Shown here: piece after piece, positions 33,586 through 43,193 of the stretch | Layout: each line of letters starts with the position of its first letter | How positions within the stretch are numbered: the first letter of the stretch is position 1 | Origin: Robertmurraya korlensis NBRC 107688 | GTDB lineage: Bacteria > Bacillota > Bacilli > Bacillales > Cytobacillaceae | Length of the DNA: 64,000 nucleotides | Assembly (NCBI RefSeq): GCF_001591645.1 | Contig: NZ_BCVH01000001.1 | Coordinates: 124,001-188,000 of the forward strand | Reading direction: 5' to 3' | The notes under the pieces: model-generated | What the model saw: the letters and a program-made list of their open reading frames with translations, nothing else | Databases searched by the model: none | Told to the model about the DNA's origin: nothing | Position numbers and translations under genes: made by a program

Positions 33586-35062
33586 GAAATCAGCTAATCC
33601 TGTTCCTATTCCTTCCTCCCTTGAAGAGCTAGAGAACTATATGAAAACACATGTTGGTTTAGAAGAGACCTTTGATTTAGGAGTAAGGAAGTTTAAAATC
33701 CTTAAAAAAGAAGTTCATGTTTACTATTTAAACGGGTTGGTAGATACAGGATTTCTAATGGAAAATACGGAACAGCTTATTCGAATGAATGACCAAGAAA
33801 AACCAAGCTCAAGTACCGATTATTTTTCATTAATAGAAAATCATCTAGTACATCAGTCTGTATCAAAGCTAACCATTCTCGGAGAACTAATTGATCGATT
33901 ATTATCCGGTACGGTTATTATCGTTGTCGAAGGGTATGCCCAAGCTATCGCACTTGACGCACGAACCTATCCAGGTAGAACACCACAAGAACCGGATACC
34001 GAAAAAGTCATACGAGGTTCACGAGACGGGTTTGTTGAAAACTTTATCGTAAATACGGCCTTAACAAGAAGAAGAATAAGGGATGAGCGATTACGATTCG
34101 AAAAGTTAACCGTTGGTGAGCGATCCAAGACAGATGTTGCCATTGCTTACCTGAAAGATGTTGCCAATCCCGACCTTATTAATGTAATTAAAAAGGAAAT
34201 TGAAGCAATTGAGATTGATGGACTAACCATGTCAGATAAAGCAATTGAAGAATTTCTTGTCAAACAAGGGTATAATCCATATCCATTAGTCCGATATACA
34301 GAGAGAGCAGATATTGCAGCTACGCATATACTAGAGGGACATGTATTAATTTATGTGGACACGTCACCAAGTGTCATTATTACCCCAACTACATATTTTC
34401 AACATTTACATCATGCAGAAGAATATCGAGAATCTCCGATGGTTGGGACATTTATTAGATGGGCACGTTTATTAGGTGTTTTGGCTTCCTTATTTCTGTT
34501 GCCATTATGGTTTTTATTTGTTTTAGATCCAGGTTTTCTTCCGGAAGCGATTGAATTTATCGGTCCAAATAAGAAGACGAATATTCCAACCGTAGTCCAA
34601 ATATATCTAGCAGACCTTGGAATTCTGTTATTAAGATTGGCAGCTATTCATACACCAACACCACTAGCCACCTCGATGGGATTAATAGCCGCCGTATTAA
34701 TTGGGCAAATTGCTATTGATGTTGGATTGTTCGTACCGGAAGTTATTTTATATGTAGCAGTTGCAGCGGTTGGAACATTTACGACCCCGAGTTATGAGCT
34801 TGGAATTGCTAACACAATTGCTAAACTCTTTCTATTGACTGCGGTTGCGATATTTAAACTGCCTGGTTTAGTTATAGGGATAACGGTTTATATTTTATTC
34901 TTGGCGAGTATTCGTTCATTAAATAGTCCATATTTATGGCCGTTCCTTCCGTTTCATCCAAAAGCATTTTTAGAGATACTATTCCGTCGAGCTGTTCCGG
35001 GTACGAAGTTAAGACCAAGCATTGTTCAGCCAAGAGACCGTTACAGACAAAGAACAAATTAA
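33578..35062 (+). CDS. spoVAF: SpoVAF, GerA-type spore membrane protein
   Basis: 494 residues from ATG 33578; GTG 33569 overlaps the ribosome site AAAGGAG. The GerA A-subunit family pattern is clear: [21 protein letters not shown], then [22 protein letters not shown] (about 140-160), and four or five transmembrane segments from about 290 to 440. A basic tail follows ([16 protein letters not shown]). Recent work links SpoVAF to germination channels in the inner spore membrane. It is the last gene of the shortened spoVA operon. Confidence 0.92.
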   Translation: MTKKSANPVPIPSSLEELENYMKTHVGLEETFDLGVRKFKILKKEVHVYYLNGLVDTGFLMENTEQLIRMNDQEKPSSSTDYFSLIENHLVHQSVSKLTILGELIDRLLSGTVIIVVEGYAQAIALDARTYPGRTPQEPDTEKVIRGSRDGFVENFIVNTALTRRRIRDERLRFEKLTVGERSKTDVAIAYLKDVANPDLINVIKKEIEAIEIDGLTMSDKAIEEFLVKQGYNPYPLVRYTERADIAATHILEGHVLIYVDTSPSVIITPTTYFQHLHHAEEYRESPMVGTFIRWARLLGVLASLFLLPLWFLFVLDPGFLPEAIEFIGPNKKTNIPTVVQIYLADLGILLLRLAAIHTPTPLATSMGLIAAVLIGQIAIDVGLFVPEVILYVAVAAVGTFTTPSYELGIANTIAKLFLLTAVAIFKLPGLVIGITVYILFLASIRSLNSPYLWPFLPFHPKAFLEILFRRAVPGTKLRPSIVQPRDRYRQRTN

Positions 35063-35138
35063 AGGTAAATGGTAGGGAATATTGCGAATTTAATGTATCT
35101 ATGGTAAAGTAATGTTTAATTTAAAACTGGTTTAATTA

Positions 35139-35169
35139 ACACATAGGCAGCCTAGCTGTCTATTTGTGT
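35139..35169. other. hairpin between spoVAF and lysA
   Basis: ACACA-TAGGCAG pairs with CTGTCTA-TTTGTGT (12 pairs, one wobble, a two-base bulge) around a CCTAG loop. No T-tract follows, so it is a poor terminator. It may be the spoVA end or part of the lysA leader. It is too small for a lysine riboswitch. Confidence 0.4.
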
Positions 35170-35192
35170 ATCCATAGAAGTGAGGGGAAGAA

Positions 35193-36512
35193 ATGTTTTT
35201 TCATGGTTCATCAAAAATAAATGAAAGAGGCCATTTAGAGATAGGCGGCGTCGATACGACAGACCTCGTAAAAGAGTTCGGAACACCTGTATATGTTTAT
35301 GATGTGTCATTGATTCGCGAGCGAGCAAGAGGGTTCAAACAAACCTTCGATCAACTAGGTATAAAAGCTCAAGTTGCTTATGCGAGCAAAGCATTCTCCA
35401 CGATTGCCATGATCCAACTAGCAGAAGAAGAAGGACTTTCGTTGGACGTTGTTTCTGGGGGAGAGCTTTATACGGCAATTGCGGCGGAATTCCCAGTAGA
35501 TCGAATTCATTTCCATGGAAACAACAAGAGTCGTGAAGAACTTGAAATGGCATTAAACTATCAAATTGGGTGTATTGTTGTTGATAATTTTTACGAATTA
35601 GAGCTATTAGATACAATCTGTTCGGAGAGGAAGCAATCTGTTTCTATCTTACTTCGTGTGACACCAGGGATTGAAGCTCATACTCATGATTATATTCTAA
35701 CTGGCCAGGAAGACTCGAAATTTGGCTTTGATTTACAAAATGGACAAGCGGCAGAGGCACTACAAAAGGCTATGAACTCAGAGTACTTAGACCTTCTTGG
35801 AGTACATTGTCACATCGGTTCACAAATATTCGAAACAACAGGATTTCTGTTAGCTGCGAGAAAAATATTTTCAAAGCTTCATGAGTGGAAAGAAGCGTAT
35901 TCATTTGAATCTAAGGTATTAAATTTAGGTGGTGGCTTCGGAATTCGTTATACGAGTGAAGATGAGCCTATTCCTGCTTCACAATATGTAAAAGAAATCA
36001 TAGAAGAAGTGAAGCAGCAGGCCAAAGAGTTCTCCATGTCTATGCCAGAAATATGGATTGAGCCAGGTCGTTCACTAGTGGGTGATGCTGGTACAACGCT
36101 TTATAAAGTTGGTTCAAAAAAGGATGTTCCCAATGTACGAAAATATTTAGCGGTAGATGGTGGGATGAGTGATAATATACGTCCTGCATTATATGAGGCT
36201 AAATATGAAGCAATCATAGCGAATAAACCTCTTCAGCCAGTTGAAGAAACGGTTTCTATCGCGGGAAAATGCTGTGAATCTGGAGATATGCTTATTTGGG
36301 ATCTACCGTTACCAAAGACGGATAGTGACGATATCCTTGCTGTATTTTGCACGGGGGCCTATGGTTATTCTATGGCTAACAACTATAATCGTATCCCAAG
36401 ACCACCAGTTGTCTTCGTTGAGAATGGGAAAGCGGTATTAGTTGTTCGTAGAGAGACGTTTGAAGATATTGTTAAGCAAGATTTACCATTTGTTCAGCGA
36501 GTTAAGAGCTAA
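35193..36512 (+). CDS. lysA: diaminopimelate decarboxylase
   Basis: 439 residues from ATG 35193 behind GAGGGGAAG. It converts meso-diaminopimelate to lysine with PLP in the cytoplasm. Fold-III motifs: VAYASKAFS with the PLP lysine (about 65), GVHCHIGSQI (about 208), NLGGGFGIRY, EPGRSLVG (about 289), and GKCCESGDML with the Cys at the subunit-shared active site (about 358). It follows spoVAF as in B. subtilis and ends at its own terminator. Confidence 0.97.
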   Translation: MFFHGSSKINERGHLEIGGVDTTDLVKEFGTPVYVYDVSLIRERARGFKQTFDQLGIKAQVAYASKAFSTIAMIQLAEEEGLSLDVVSGGELYTAIAAEFPVDRIHFHGNNKSREELEMALNYQIGCIVVDNFYELELLDTICSERKQSVSILLRVTPGIEAHTHDYILTGQEDSKFGFDLQNGQAAEALQKAMNSEYLDLLGVHCHIGSQIFETTGFLLAARKIFSKLHEWKEAYSFESKVLNLGGGFGIRYTSEDEPIPASQYVKEIIEEVKQQAKEFSMSMPEIWIEPGRSLVGDAGTTLYKVGSKKDVPNVRKYLAVDGGMSDNIRPALYEAKYEAIIANKPLQPVEETVSIAGKCCESGDMLIWDLPLPKTDSDDILAVFCTGAYGYSMANNYNRIPRPPVVFVENGKAVLVVRRETFEDIVKQDLPFVQRVKS

Positions 36513-36519
36513 CATACAG

Positions 36520-36545
36520 AGCTGTCGCAGTTGTGACAGCTTTTT
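36520..36545 (+). terminator. terminator after lysA
   Basis: AGCTGTC and GACAGCT form a seven-pair stem around GCAGTTGT, followed by TTTTTA. Confidence 0.8.
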
Positions 36546-36573
36546 ACATTCCTTAGATCTTTGGGAGGTAGTC

Positions 36574-36666
36574 GTGAAAAGAAATAATGCGCTTTTATTT
36601 ATTTTTATTTTACTTATTTCGCTTATTTGGGGCGCGTACTATTGTTTTCTATCACCGGGCTTATAA
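36574..36666 (+). CDS. 30-residue single-pass membrane protein
   Basis: GTG 36574 follows TTTGGGAGGTA, a very strong ribosome site, and the frame runs 30 codons to TAA. The product is almost entirely one hydrophobic helix (NALLFIFILLISLIWGAYYCF) with a KRN N-terminus, so N-in, single-pass. It lies between the lysA terminator and ribT. I recognise no family. The ribosome site and hydrophobic pattern make it a credible small gene. Confidence 0.55.
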   Translation: MKRNNALLFIFILLISLIWGAYYCFLSPGL

Positions 36667-36791
36667 AGAAAAAAGACTCATTTTATGAGACAAAAGTTGT
36701 TGAAATTGAAAATACATTGAAGAAATGTAGAGAATCTTGTATGATAATATCGTATTGAGGAATATACAGTGAAACAAATAGAAATAATTGA

Positions 36792-37211
<420 letters not shown>

Positions 37212-37215
37212 TAGA

Positions 37216-37255
37216 AAAAGGAAACAGCGACATTAGTCACTGCTTCCTTTTTTTT
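37216..37255. terminator. terminator between ribT and ypuF
   Basis: GGAAACAGCGAC pairs with GTCACTGCTTCC around ATTA. On the minus strand the two mismatches become G-U wobbles and A/T tracts flank both sides, so it works best for ypuF. Confidence 0.7.
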
Positions 37256-37757
37256 GTTTTAATGACTGTAATCTACTCTCAATAACATCTGAACGATCTC
37301 GCATGGAATGTCGATGAACAATTTCCTTGTTCTTTAGATTGCTTTCCAATCCCCAAATAAGTCCAGCTTTTTCAGCTTGATGCTGGCACTTCCTTAATAA
37401 GGACTCATCAGTTATAGGAAGATTCATGCTTTTATAAGGAAGTTTCTGCTCGATTTCACCCTTCTTCATGGTAATGGCTTCTAGTAGCATATCCTCATCA
37501 ACACCGTATTTTTTTATGGATTCTTTATGTTTTGATAAAATCGATAAAGCCTTTTGGATCGTACGCAAAGCTCCAACAAAATTTTCTCGACGGTGATGGT
37601 ATTGGCTGACAGCAAGCTGAATCCACCCAACTAAAATAGATTCCTTATTCCGCGCATCTACATCCTTCCAGTGTTCTTCTAGAATCTCATGACACTCAAA
37701 ATAATCTCTGTCACTATGAAAATGTACTAAATAATTGATGAATTCTGTTGTAAACAT
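37233..37757 (-). CDS. ypuF: DUF309 protein YpuF
   Basis: 174 residues from ATG 37757 behind AAAAGGAGCG on the minus strand. The DUF309 motif HFHSDRDYFECHEILEEHWKD (given in two parts: HFHSDRDYFECH, then EILEEHW; about 12-32) with conserved His/Glu residues starts an all-helical domain, as in YpuF of B. subtilis. The motif suggests a metal- or hydrolase-like site, but no activity is known. It is convergent with ribT and divergent from scpA. Confidence 0.85.
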   Translation of the reverse strand: MFTTEFINYLVHFHSDRDYFECHEILEEHWKDVDARNKESILVGWIQLAVSQYHHRRENFVGALRTIQKALSILSKHKESIKKYGVDEDMLLEAITMKKGEIEQKLPYKSMNLPITDESLLRKCQHQAEKAGLIWGLESNLKNKEIVHRHSMRDRSDVIESRLQSLKQKKGSSD

Positions 37758-37934
37758 AGATACGCTCCTTTTCTTTTCTTAATTTTACCATCTTTTCTAC
37801 ATTTACGCTTTTTGCGTAACTAAAGTACATGAGAAAAGGACAAAGTTTAAGAAAGAATCTTGGATTAACACAATCTTTCCTCTATACTAGGTATAGTTAT
37901 TTTAAGAAATTAGGAAAGAAGCTTTGGTGGGATT

Positions 37935-38678
37935 ATGCACTATAATGTAAAGATCGATGCGTTTGAGGGACCGCTGGACTTATTATTACACCTCATTAAT
38001 CGACTAGAAATTGATATTTATGATATTCCGGTATCGCAAATTACGGAACAGTATTTACTATATATACACACGATGAAGGAGCTACAGCTAGATGTAGCCA
38101 GTGAGTATTTGGTAATGGCAGCTACATTGCTAGCCATAAAAAGTAAGATGCTACTTCCAAAACATGAGGAAGAGCTTGAAGATGATATGGAATTTGGCTA
38201 TGAGGAAGACCCGAGAGAAGAATTAATTGAAAAACTAATGGAATACAAGAAATATAAAGAAGCAGCGGGTGATTTAAAGGCTTTGGAGCAGGAAAGAGGA
38301 TTAATGTTCACAAAGCCCCCTAGCGACCTTTCGGATTATTCGAAAGAGGAGGAAATAGATAGACGACATTTGGATGTGTCCTTGTACGATATGCTAGGGG
38401 CATTTCAAAAGCTCCTGCGAAGAAAAAGGCTTCAAAAACCGTTAGCTACTAAAATTACTAGACAAGAAATTCCTATTGAAAAACGAATGGAAGAAATCAT
38501 GGGTAAGCTACGGGAAGTGAAGGGGAGAATGAGTTTTTATGATTTGTTCCCCATTCAAGAGAAGGATCATATTGTCGTAACTTTTCTCTCTATTTTAGAG
38601 CTAATGAAAAGGAAAGAAGTATTTGTAGAGCAAGAAAGCAATTTTTCAGAGATTTTTGTCATAGCGAAGGGTGTTTAA
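37935..38678 (+). CDS. scpA: segregation and condensation protein A
   Basis: 247 residues from ATG 37935; GGTGGG lies just before. ScpA kleisin: N-terminal [23 protein letters not shown] (about 9-31) and a C-terminal winged helix near [16 protein letters not shown]. It bridges the SMC heads and, with ScpB, forms the condensin needed for chromosome segregation. scpB begins two bases after its stop. Confidence 0.96.
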   Translation: MHYNVKIDAFEGPLDLLLHLINRLEIDIYDIPVSQITEQYLLYIHTMKELQLDVASEYLVMAATLLAIKSKMLLPKHEEELEDDMEFGYEEDPREELIEKLMEYKKYKEAAGDLKALEQERGLMFTKPPSDLSDYSKEEEIDRRHLDVSLYDMLGAFQKLLRRKRLQKPLATKITRQEIPIEKRMEEIMGKLREVKGRMSFYDLFPIQEKDHIVVTFLSILELMKRKEVFVEQESNFSEIFVIAKGV

Positions 38679-38680
38679 AA

Positions 38681-39271
38681 TTGTCATTGGATATAGTTAA
38701 TTGGACTGGAATAGTAGAAAGTCTCTTATTCGCTGCAGGTGATGAGGGCTTAACAAATAAGCAAATTGCTACTGTGCTTGAAATAGAGGAGGTCGAGGCA
38801 GAACGAATTGTCAGAGACCTAATGGACGAGCTTTCTAGCAACATCAACCGCGGAATAACTGTCGTTCAGCTAGCAGGTACTTACCAGCTGGCAACAAAGA
38901 AGGAAAACTCCATCTACTTAAAAAGATTGGTTGAATCACCAAGCACTTCAACTCTTTCTCAGGCTGCGTTAGAAACACTGGCTATCATCGCTTATAAACA
39001 GCCAATCACTCGTGCGGAAATAGAGGAAATACGGGGAGTAAAGACGGAACGACCATTACATACATTGGTCGGAAAAGTACTAGTAAAAGAGGTTGGGCGA
39101 GCAGAAGGAACGGGAAGGGCTATCCTTTATGGAACAACAAAAGAATTCCTGGACTACTTTGGCCTAAGAAGTATAGAGGAGTTGCCACCATTACCAGAAA
39201 AAGTGGATGATGAGTTTGTCCAAGAGGAAGCGGACTTGTTTTTTGAAAAGTTTCAAGAAAATCTGGAATGA
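38681..39271 (+). CDS. scpB: segregation and condensation protein B
   Basis: 196 residues from TTG 38681 behind GAAGGGTG. Two winged-helix domains: [19 protein letters not shown] (about 11) and the second with [21 protein letters not shown] (about 105-125), the ScpB signature. It dimerises and binds the ScpA core in the SMC complex. The TTG start and two-base gap suggest coupling to scpA. A hairpin terminator lies 57 bases downstream. Confidence 0.96.
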   Translation: MSLDIVNWTGIVESLLFAAGDEGLTNKQIATVLEIEEVEAERIVRDLMDELSSNINRGITVVQLAGTYQLATKKENSIYLKRLVESPSTSTLSQAALETLAIIAYKQPITRAEIEEIRGVKTERPLHTLVGKVLVKEVGRAEGTGRAILYGTTKEFLDYFGLRSIEELPPLPEKVDDEFVQEEADLFFEKFQENLE

Positions 39272-39327
39272 TAAGTTTACTAACGCATATATTCCTTATT
39301 TGTGATAAAATATAATTAATTTTCAGG

Positions 39328-39355
39328 AAAATGCTTCTAGTTAGAGGCATTTTTA
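39328..39355 (+). terminator. terminator after scpAB
   Basis: AAAATGCTTCTA and TAGAGGCATTTT form a 12-pair stem (one G-U) with a two-base loop, ending in TTTTT. Confidence 0.75.
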
Positions 39356-39399
39356 ACACAATTGCACCTGCCTCATAAAATGGGGTAAGAAAGGGATGT

Positions 39400-39819
39400 A
39401 TGAACGTGTTAATTAAAAGCTGTGTAGGGTACGAGCTGGAAAAAGAAAAATCAAATACTTCGGAGGATTTTTTTAACCGGAGTGAAGTGACTTTTATGGA
39501 AGATAATTCAGAGAAAACGTTAGCTATTCTCTATGTTCGTTTTTTTGAGGAGAAGTTACAGGAATTCACTCCATTTACAGCGAATCCTATCCATCAAGAG
39601 AATGGACTTGAAATTAATTTAAGGGATATTGTTGCTCTCGTATTATTAATAAAAAATCCAGGTTTTAGACACCGTAAAAGAGTGTATATCAATAATGAGA
39701 AAGAATTTGCATCTTACTTTCAAGACATTGATTTTGAAAAGATCATTGACACTGTAAAGAAGGTGAAAAATAATCAAGCTTGCCAGCTTCCTTCTCTCTT
39801 GGAATTTTTGCAAGCATAA
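39400..39819 (+). CDS. hypothetical protein between scpB and ypuI
   Basis: 139 residues from ATG 39400 behind AAGAAAGGGATGT. Soluble, mixed alpha/beta composition with no signal or membrane segment; notable stretches are LAILYVRFFEEKLQEF and DIVALVLLIKNPGFRHRKRVYI. I recognise no domain. B. subtilis has nothing comparable that I recall between scpB and ypuI, so it may be an insertion in this lineage. No terminator separates it from ypuI, which starts 61 bases later. Confidence 0.7.
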   Translation: MNVLIKSCVGYELEKEKSNTSEDFFNRSEVTFMEDNSEKTLAILYVRFFEEKLQEFTPFTANPIHQENGLEINLRDIVALVLLIKNPGFRHRKRVYINNEKEFASYFQDIDFEKIIDTVKKVKNNQACQLPSLLEFLQA

Positions 39820-39880
39820 TATTAGTTATCCAATAAAGCCAAACATTCAGAGTTTATTACAAAGGGCAGGGGTGTAGACA

Positions 39881-40369
39881 GTGGGTAATTCAATGGTGAA
39901 AGTTCAAGTGATGGACGTGAAGTCTTTTTTAACAAATACAGTAACAGGTTTAGAGTCTTTCCTAAACAGTACGACAATTGATGGACTGTTGTTAGAAAAA
40001 CAAGGCGATAAAGAATACTATAAACGTATTGTAGGTAATTTAAGAAAACTGCTTGTATATTGTGAAGAGGGACTAGATGCTTGTGCTGTGATTTTACAGT
40101 CTGAGTCTTTTCCAAAAGGAGCAGCTGAAAAGACGCTTTATAGTATTTACCATAAATGTATTGAAGAATTTTTCTCACCAAAGAATGATGTATGGTATGA
40201 AGATAGCCGTTCAGCATATACGGGAAAAAACTCAATCAAATTCCAAGGGGATGTTCCTGATAGCATTCTTCAGTTGCTAAAAGGCTTTGAAGGAGAATTC
40301 CAGAAGATTCGTGAAGAGCTAGAGTACTATGAAACAGATTATCGAACAAAAATGACTCAATCCAAATAA
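39881..40369 (+). CDS. ypuI: YpuI-like protein (DUF3907)
   Basis: 162 residues from GTG 39881 behind GGCAGGGGTG. The sequence begins NSMVKVQVMDVKSFLTNTV and continues as an all-helical, soluble protein (ALIL..ESFPKGAAEKTLYSIYHKCIEEFF), the DUF3907 pattern of YpuI after scpB in Bacillus. The WYEDSRSAYTGKNSIKF motif is conserved in that family. Function is unknown. A terminator overlaps the stop codon. Confidence 0.82.
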   Translation: MGNSMVKVQVMDVKSFLTNTVTGLESFLNSTTIDGLLLEKQGDKEYYKRIVGNLRKLLVYCEEGLDACAVILQSESFPKGAAEKTLYSIYHKCIEEFFSPKNDVWYEDSRSAYTGKNSIKFQGDVPDSILQLLKGFEGEFQKIREELEYYETDYRTKMTQSK

Positions 40370-40397
40370 CGACCAATAAGGTCGTTATTTTTTTATA
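40365..40397 (+). terminator. terminator after ypuI
   Basis: AATAACGACC and GGTCGTTATT form a ten-pair perfect stem with a five-base loop, then TTTTTT. It includes the stop codon. Confidence 0.85.
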
Positions 40398-40473
40398 CTT
40401 TTTTCTTTTGGTGTCAACCAGGCTATTGCTTCATATGCTTTAAGGTAAAACCAATTGGTCCCGAGGTGATAAA

Positions 40474-41370
40474 ATGAATCAGTTCGAAAAGTATGTGAAG
40501 GACGTCATCAATTACAACGAAGAGCTTAAAAGATTCCTAGAGCAAGAGCATGTCCCTGAAGAGGATGGATTATGGAGTAAACTGGATCATTTTAGTGAGA
40601 TTATGGAATATATTTCAAGGAACGGAGATTTATCTCAGGAAGAATTTACGACTGTTCAGGAAAAGGTAGAGGAATTGCATGATGAAATGGAAGCTTATTT
40701 TACGAAAAGGCAACAGGTAGGCTCTATTTATTTACATGAACCTTCGGTCAAAGCTGGAGAGCATGTTTTACCAAAACTACCTTACAGTTATGATGCGCTG
40801 GAACCATATATTTCAGAAAAAATTATGGAGTTACACCACAGTAAGCATCACCAATCCTATGTAGACGGGTTGAATAAAGCAGAGATAAAGCTTAAGGAAG
40901 CACGAGAAAAGAATGATTTTTCTTTAGTGAAACATTGGTCTAGAGAGCTAGCCTTTCACGGATCTGGCCATTACTTACACAGCCTCTTTTGGGAAACAAT
41001 GAAGCCGAATGGTGGAGGGCAACCGACAGGGAAACTTCTTCAAGAAATGAATGAATATTTTGGGAGTTTTAATGCCTTTAAAAAGCATTTTACAGAAGCA
41101 GCAAAAGCTGTAGAAGGAAGTGGTTGGGCGATCTTAGTATGGTCATTAAGGTCACGTCATTTAGAAATCCTTCAATCTGAAAAACATATGAATCTGACCC
41201 AATGGGACACGATTCCGCTGTTACCATTAGATGTGTGGGAACACGCATACTATTTGCAATATAACAATAATCGAGCAGATTACGTCTCCAATTGGTGGAA
41301 TGTAGTCAATTGGAGAAAAGTTGAAGAAAGACTATCACAAGCCTCACAAATTAAATGGAAGCTTTTATAG
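40474..41370 (+). CDS. sodF: Fe/Mn superoxide dismutase with N-terminal extension (SodF-like)
   Basis: 298 residues from ATG 40474 behind GGTCCCGAGGTGAT. After ~90 extra N-terminal residues, mostly acidic helix, the SOD domain begins at LPKLPYSYDALEPYI. Metal ligands are present: His in MELHHSKHHQSYV, His in GSGHYLHSLFW, and Asp and His in DVWEHAYYLQY. The domain turns superoxide into peroxide and oxygen. The long N-terminal extension is also found in SodF of Bacillus and has no known job. Single gene with its own terminator. Confidence 0.92.
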   Translation: MNQFEKYVKDVINYNEELKRFLEQEHVPEEDGLWSKLDHFSEIMEYISRNGDLSQEEFTTVQEKVEELHDEMEAYFTKRQQVGSIYLHEPSVKAGEHVLPKLPYSYDALEPYISEKIMELHHSKHHQSYVDGLNKAEIKLKEAREKNDFSLVKHWSRELAFHGSGHYLHSLFWETMKPNGGGQPTGKLLQEMNEYFGSFNAFKKHFTEAAKAVEGSGWAILVWSLRSRHLEILQSEKHMNLTQWDTIPLLPLDVWEHAYYLQYNNNRADYVSNWWNVVNWRKVEERLSQASQIKWKLL

Positions 41371-41375
41371 ATACA

Positions 41376-41411
41376 AGAGTCCACCACTTTTATGCGGGTG
41401 GACTCTTTTTG
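41376..41411 (+). terminator. terminator after sodF-like gene
   Basis: AGAGTCCACC and GGGTGGACTCT form a ten-pair stem, followed by TTTTTG. The sigma-E -35 of dacB starts one base after the T-run. Confidence 0.85.
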
Positions 41412-41439
41412 TCATATTCATTTTTATCAAGCATAAACT
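41412..41439 (+). promoter_or_regulatory. sigma-E promoter of dacB-spmA-spmB
   Basis: TCATATT (41412-41418) matches KMATATT fully. After 13 bases CATAAACT (41432-41439) matches CATACAMT at 7 of 8. It lies 33 bases before dacB, a known sigma-E gene. Confidence 0.85.
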
Positions 41440-41472
41440 TGTACAAACATAACTAGGAGACGAGGGTTGAGA

Positions 41473-42606
41473 ATGGCTAGAAATAAAAAGGTATTCATGC
41501 TTATTATAATCACCTTTTTGATTCTTTTTCATATTCCAGTGAGTGCTAACACCAATATAAAGGTAAGTTCACAATATGCTGTACTGATTGAACAAAGCTC
41601 AGGGAGAGTATTATTTGAAAAGGGTGCACATGAAAAAAGAAGAATTGCCAGTATCACCAAGATCATGACAGCGATACTGGCCATTGAGTCAGGAAAGCTT
41701 AATGAGACAGTAAAAGTGAGCAAAAATGCCACAAGGGCCGAAGGTTCATCCTTATATTTGAAGGAGAACGAAGAAGTTAAGCTAGAAGATTTAGTCTACG
41801 GCTTAATGCTTCGCTCAGGAAATGATGCTGCAGTGGCGATCGCTGAGTATATTGGGGGGAGTGTGGAGGGGTTTGCATTCTTAATGAATCAGAAAGCAGA
41901 TGAGATTGGCATGTTACATTCTCATTTTACCAATCCGCATGGTTTAGATGATTCGAATGATCATTACTCAACAGCGTATGACATGGCTATTTTAACAAGA
42001 TATGCAATGATGAATGAAACTTATAAAGTTATTGCTGGAACGGAAGTACACAGGGCTCCTAATCCCACTGAAAGCTGGGATCGGGTATGGCGCAATAAGA
42101 ATCGATTGCTGACAGAGCTATACGAATATTGTACGGGTGGTAAGACAGGGTTTACAAAGTTAGCCAAACGTACACTAGTATCAACTGCTACAAAGGATGG
42201 AATGGACCTAATTGCTGTTACATTAAACGGTCCAGACGATTGGAATGATCATATTAATATGTTTGAAACAGCTTTTAAGACGTTTGAAATGGTACAAGTT
42301 GTTGAAAAGGGAATGATTACTGGAATTCAATCAGATCAGTATAAAAATAAGGCGATTGTAAAACACGACTTTCAGTACCCTGTATTAGAGACAGAAAAAG
42401 ATGAATTTGAGCTTGAGTATAAATTAAAACAACTAAAGGGTGAAAGAAATATTCCTGAAGTAATTGGGGAAGTAATCATTACCTTTAATGACAAACTGAT
42501 TAAAACAATGCCAATCTATTATTCCACTGAAAAAGAAGAAACAACCTTTTTTGAATCGTTTAAGAAAGTATTTACTACGATGATAGGCGTGAACGCTAAT
42601 GGTTAA
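41473..42606 (+). CDS. dacB: sporulation D-alanyl-D-alanine carboxypeptidase DacB (PBP5*)
   Basis: 377 residues from ATG 41473 behind GAGACGAGGG; TTG 41467 is rejected. A signal segment (KVFMLIIITFLILFHIPVSA) is followed by the serine peptidase motifs S-x-x-K in ASITK (about 60), SGN in LRSGNDAAV (about 117) and KTG in GGKTGFTKLA (about 222). It trims cortex peptides in the mother cell, lowering crosslinking. It overlaps spmA by eight bases and is read from a sigma-E promoter. Confidence 0.95.
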   Translation: MARNKKVFMLIIITFLILFHIPVSANTNIKVSSQYAVLIEQSSGRVLFEKGAHEKRRIASITKIMTAILAIESGKLNETVKVSKNATRAEGSSLYLKENEEVKLEDLVYGLMLRSGNDAAVAIAEYIGGSVEGFAFLMNQKADEIGMLHSHFTNPHGLDDSNDHYSTAYDMAILTRYAMMNETYKVIAGTEVHRAPNPTESWDRVWRNKNRLLTELYEYCTGGKTGFTKLAKRTLVSTATKDGMDLIAVTLNGPDDWNDHINMFETAFKTFEMVQVVEKGMITGIQSDQYKNKAIVKHDFQYPVLETEKDEFELEYKLKQLKGERNIPEVIGEVIITFNDKLIKTMPIYYSTEKEETTFFESFKKVFTTMIGVNANG

Positions 42607-43186
42607 TATTATTTGGGTGTGCTTAACCGTTATTGGAATATTATTTGCGATGGTTAACGGGACGATGTCTGAAGTAAATGAGGCAATTTTTAGTGGAGCC
42701 AAAGAAGCGGTTACTTTATGTATTGGTCTAATAAGTATACTTGTTTTCTGGCTCGGAATGATGAAGATAGCGGAAGAAGCTGGATTACTAAATAAATTAT
42801 CAAATTTATTTAAGCCAATTATAACAAGATTATTTCCGGAAATACCCCACAATCATCCAGCAATGGGGTATATCCTATCGAATATGATGGCCAATATGTT
42901 CGGACTTGGTAACGCGGCCACTCCTCTTGGCATTAAGGCCATGGAAGAAATGAAAAAAATTAATGGAGGTAAGAGTGAAGCAAGTCGCTCCATGATAACA
43001 TTTCTGGCCATTAATACTTCAAGTATTACGCTCATTCCAACCACAGTTATCGCAATAAGGATGAATTATAATTCAGCCTCTCCTACGGATATTGTCGGTC
43101 CAACCCTGATTGCAACCATATGTTCCTCCATAGGTGCAATCCTCATTGATCGTTTTTTCTACTACCGAAGAAGCCGTAAAGGATGA
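42599..43186 (+). CDS. spmA: spore maturation protein A
   Basis: 195 residues from ATG 42599, inside the last codons of dacB. Nucleoside-recognition (Gate) family membrane protein with about four or five hydrophobic segments; MGYILSNMMANMFGLGNAATPLGIKAMEEM (two parts of this motif: NMMANMFGLGNAATPLG, then IKAMEEM) near 95-125 is the SpmA core. Required, with SpmB, for full spore-core dehydration and heat resistance; the transported molecule is unknown. Confidence 0.95.
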   Translation: MVNIIWVCLTVIGILFAMVNGTMSEVNEAIFSGAKEAVTLCIGLISILVFWLGMMKIAEEAGLLNKLSNLFKPIITRLFPEIPHNHPAMGYILSNMMANMFGLGNAATPLGIKAMEEMKKINGGKSEASRSMITFLAINTSSITLIPTTVIAIRMNYNSASPTDIVGPTLIATICSSIGAILIDRFFYYRRSRKG

Positions 43187-43193
43187 TGTATAA

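Noticed and set aside
35063-35192. Lysine riboswitch before lysA
   Set aside because: Only 130 bases are available and the conserved L-box segments are absent; one simple hairpin is seen.
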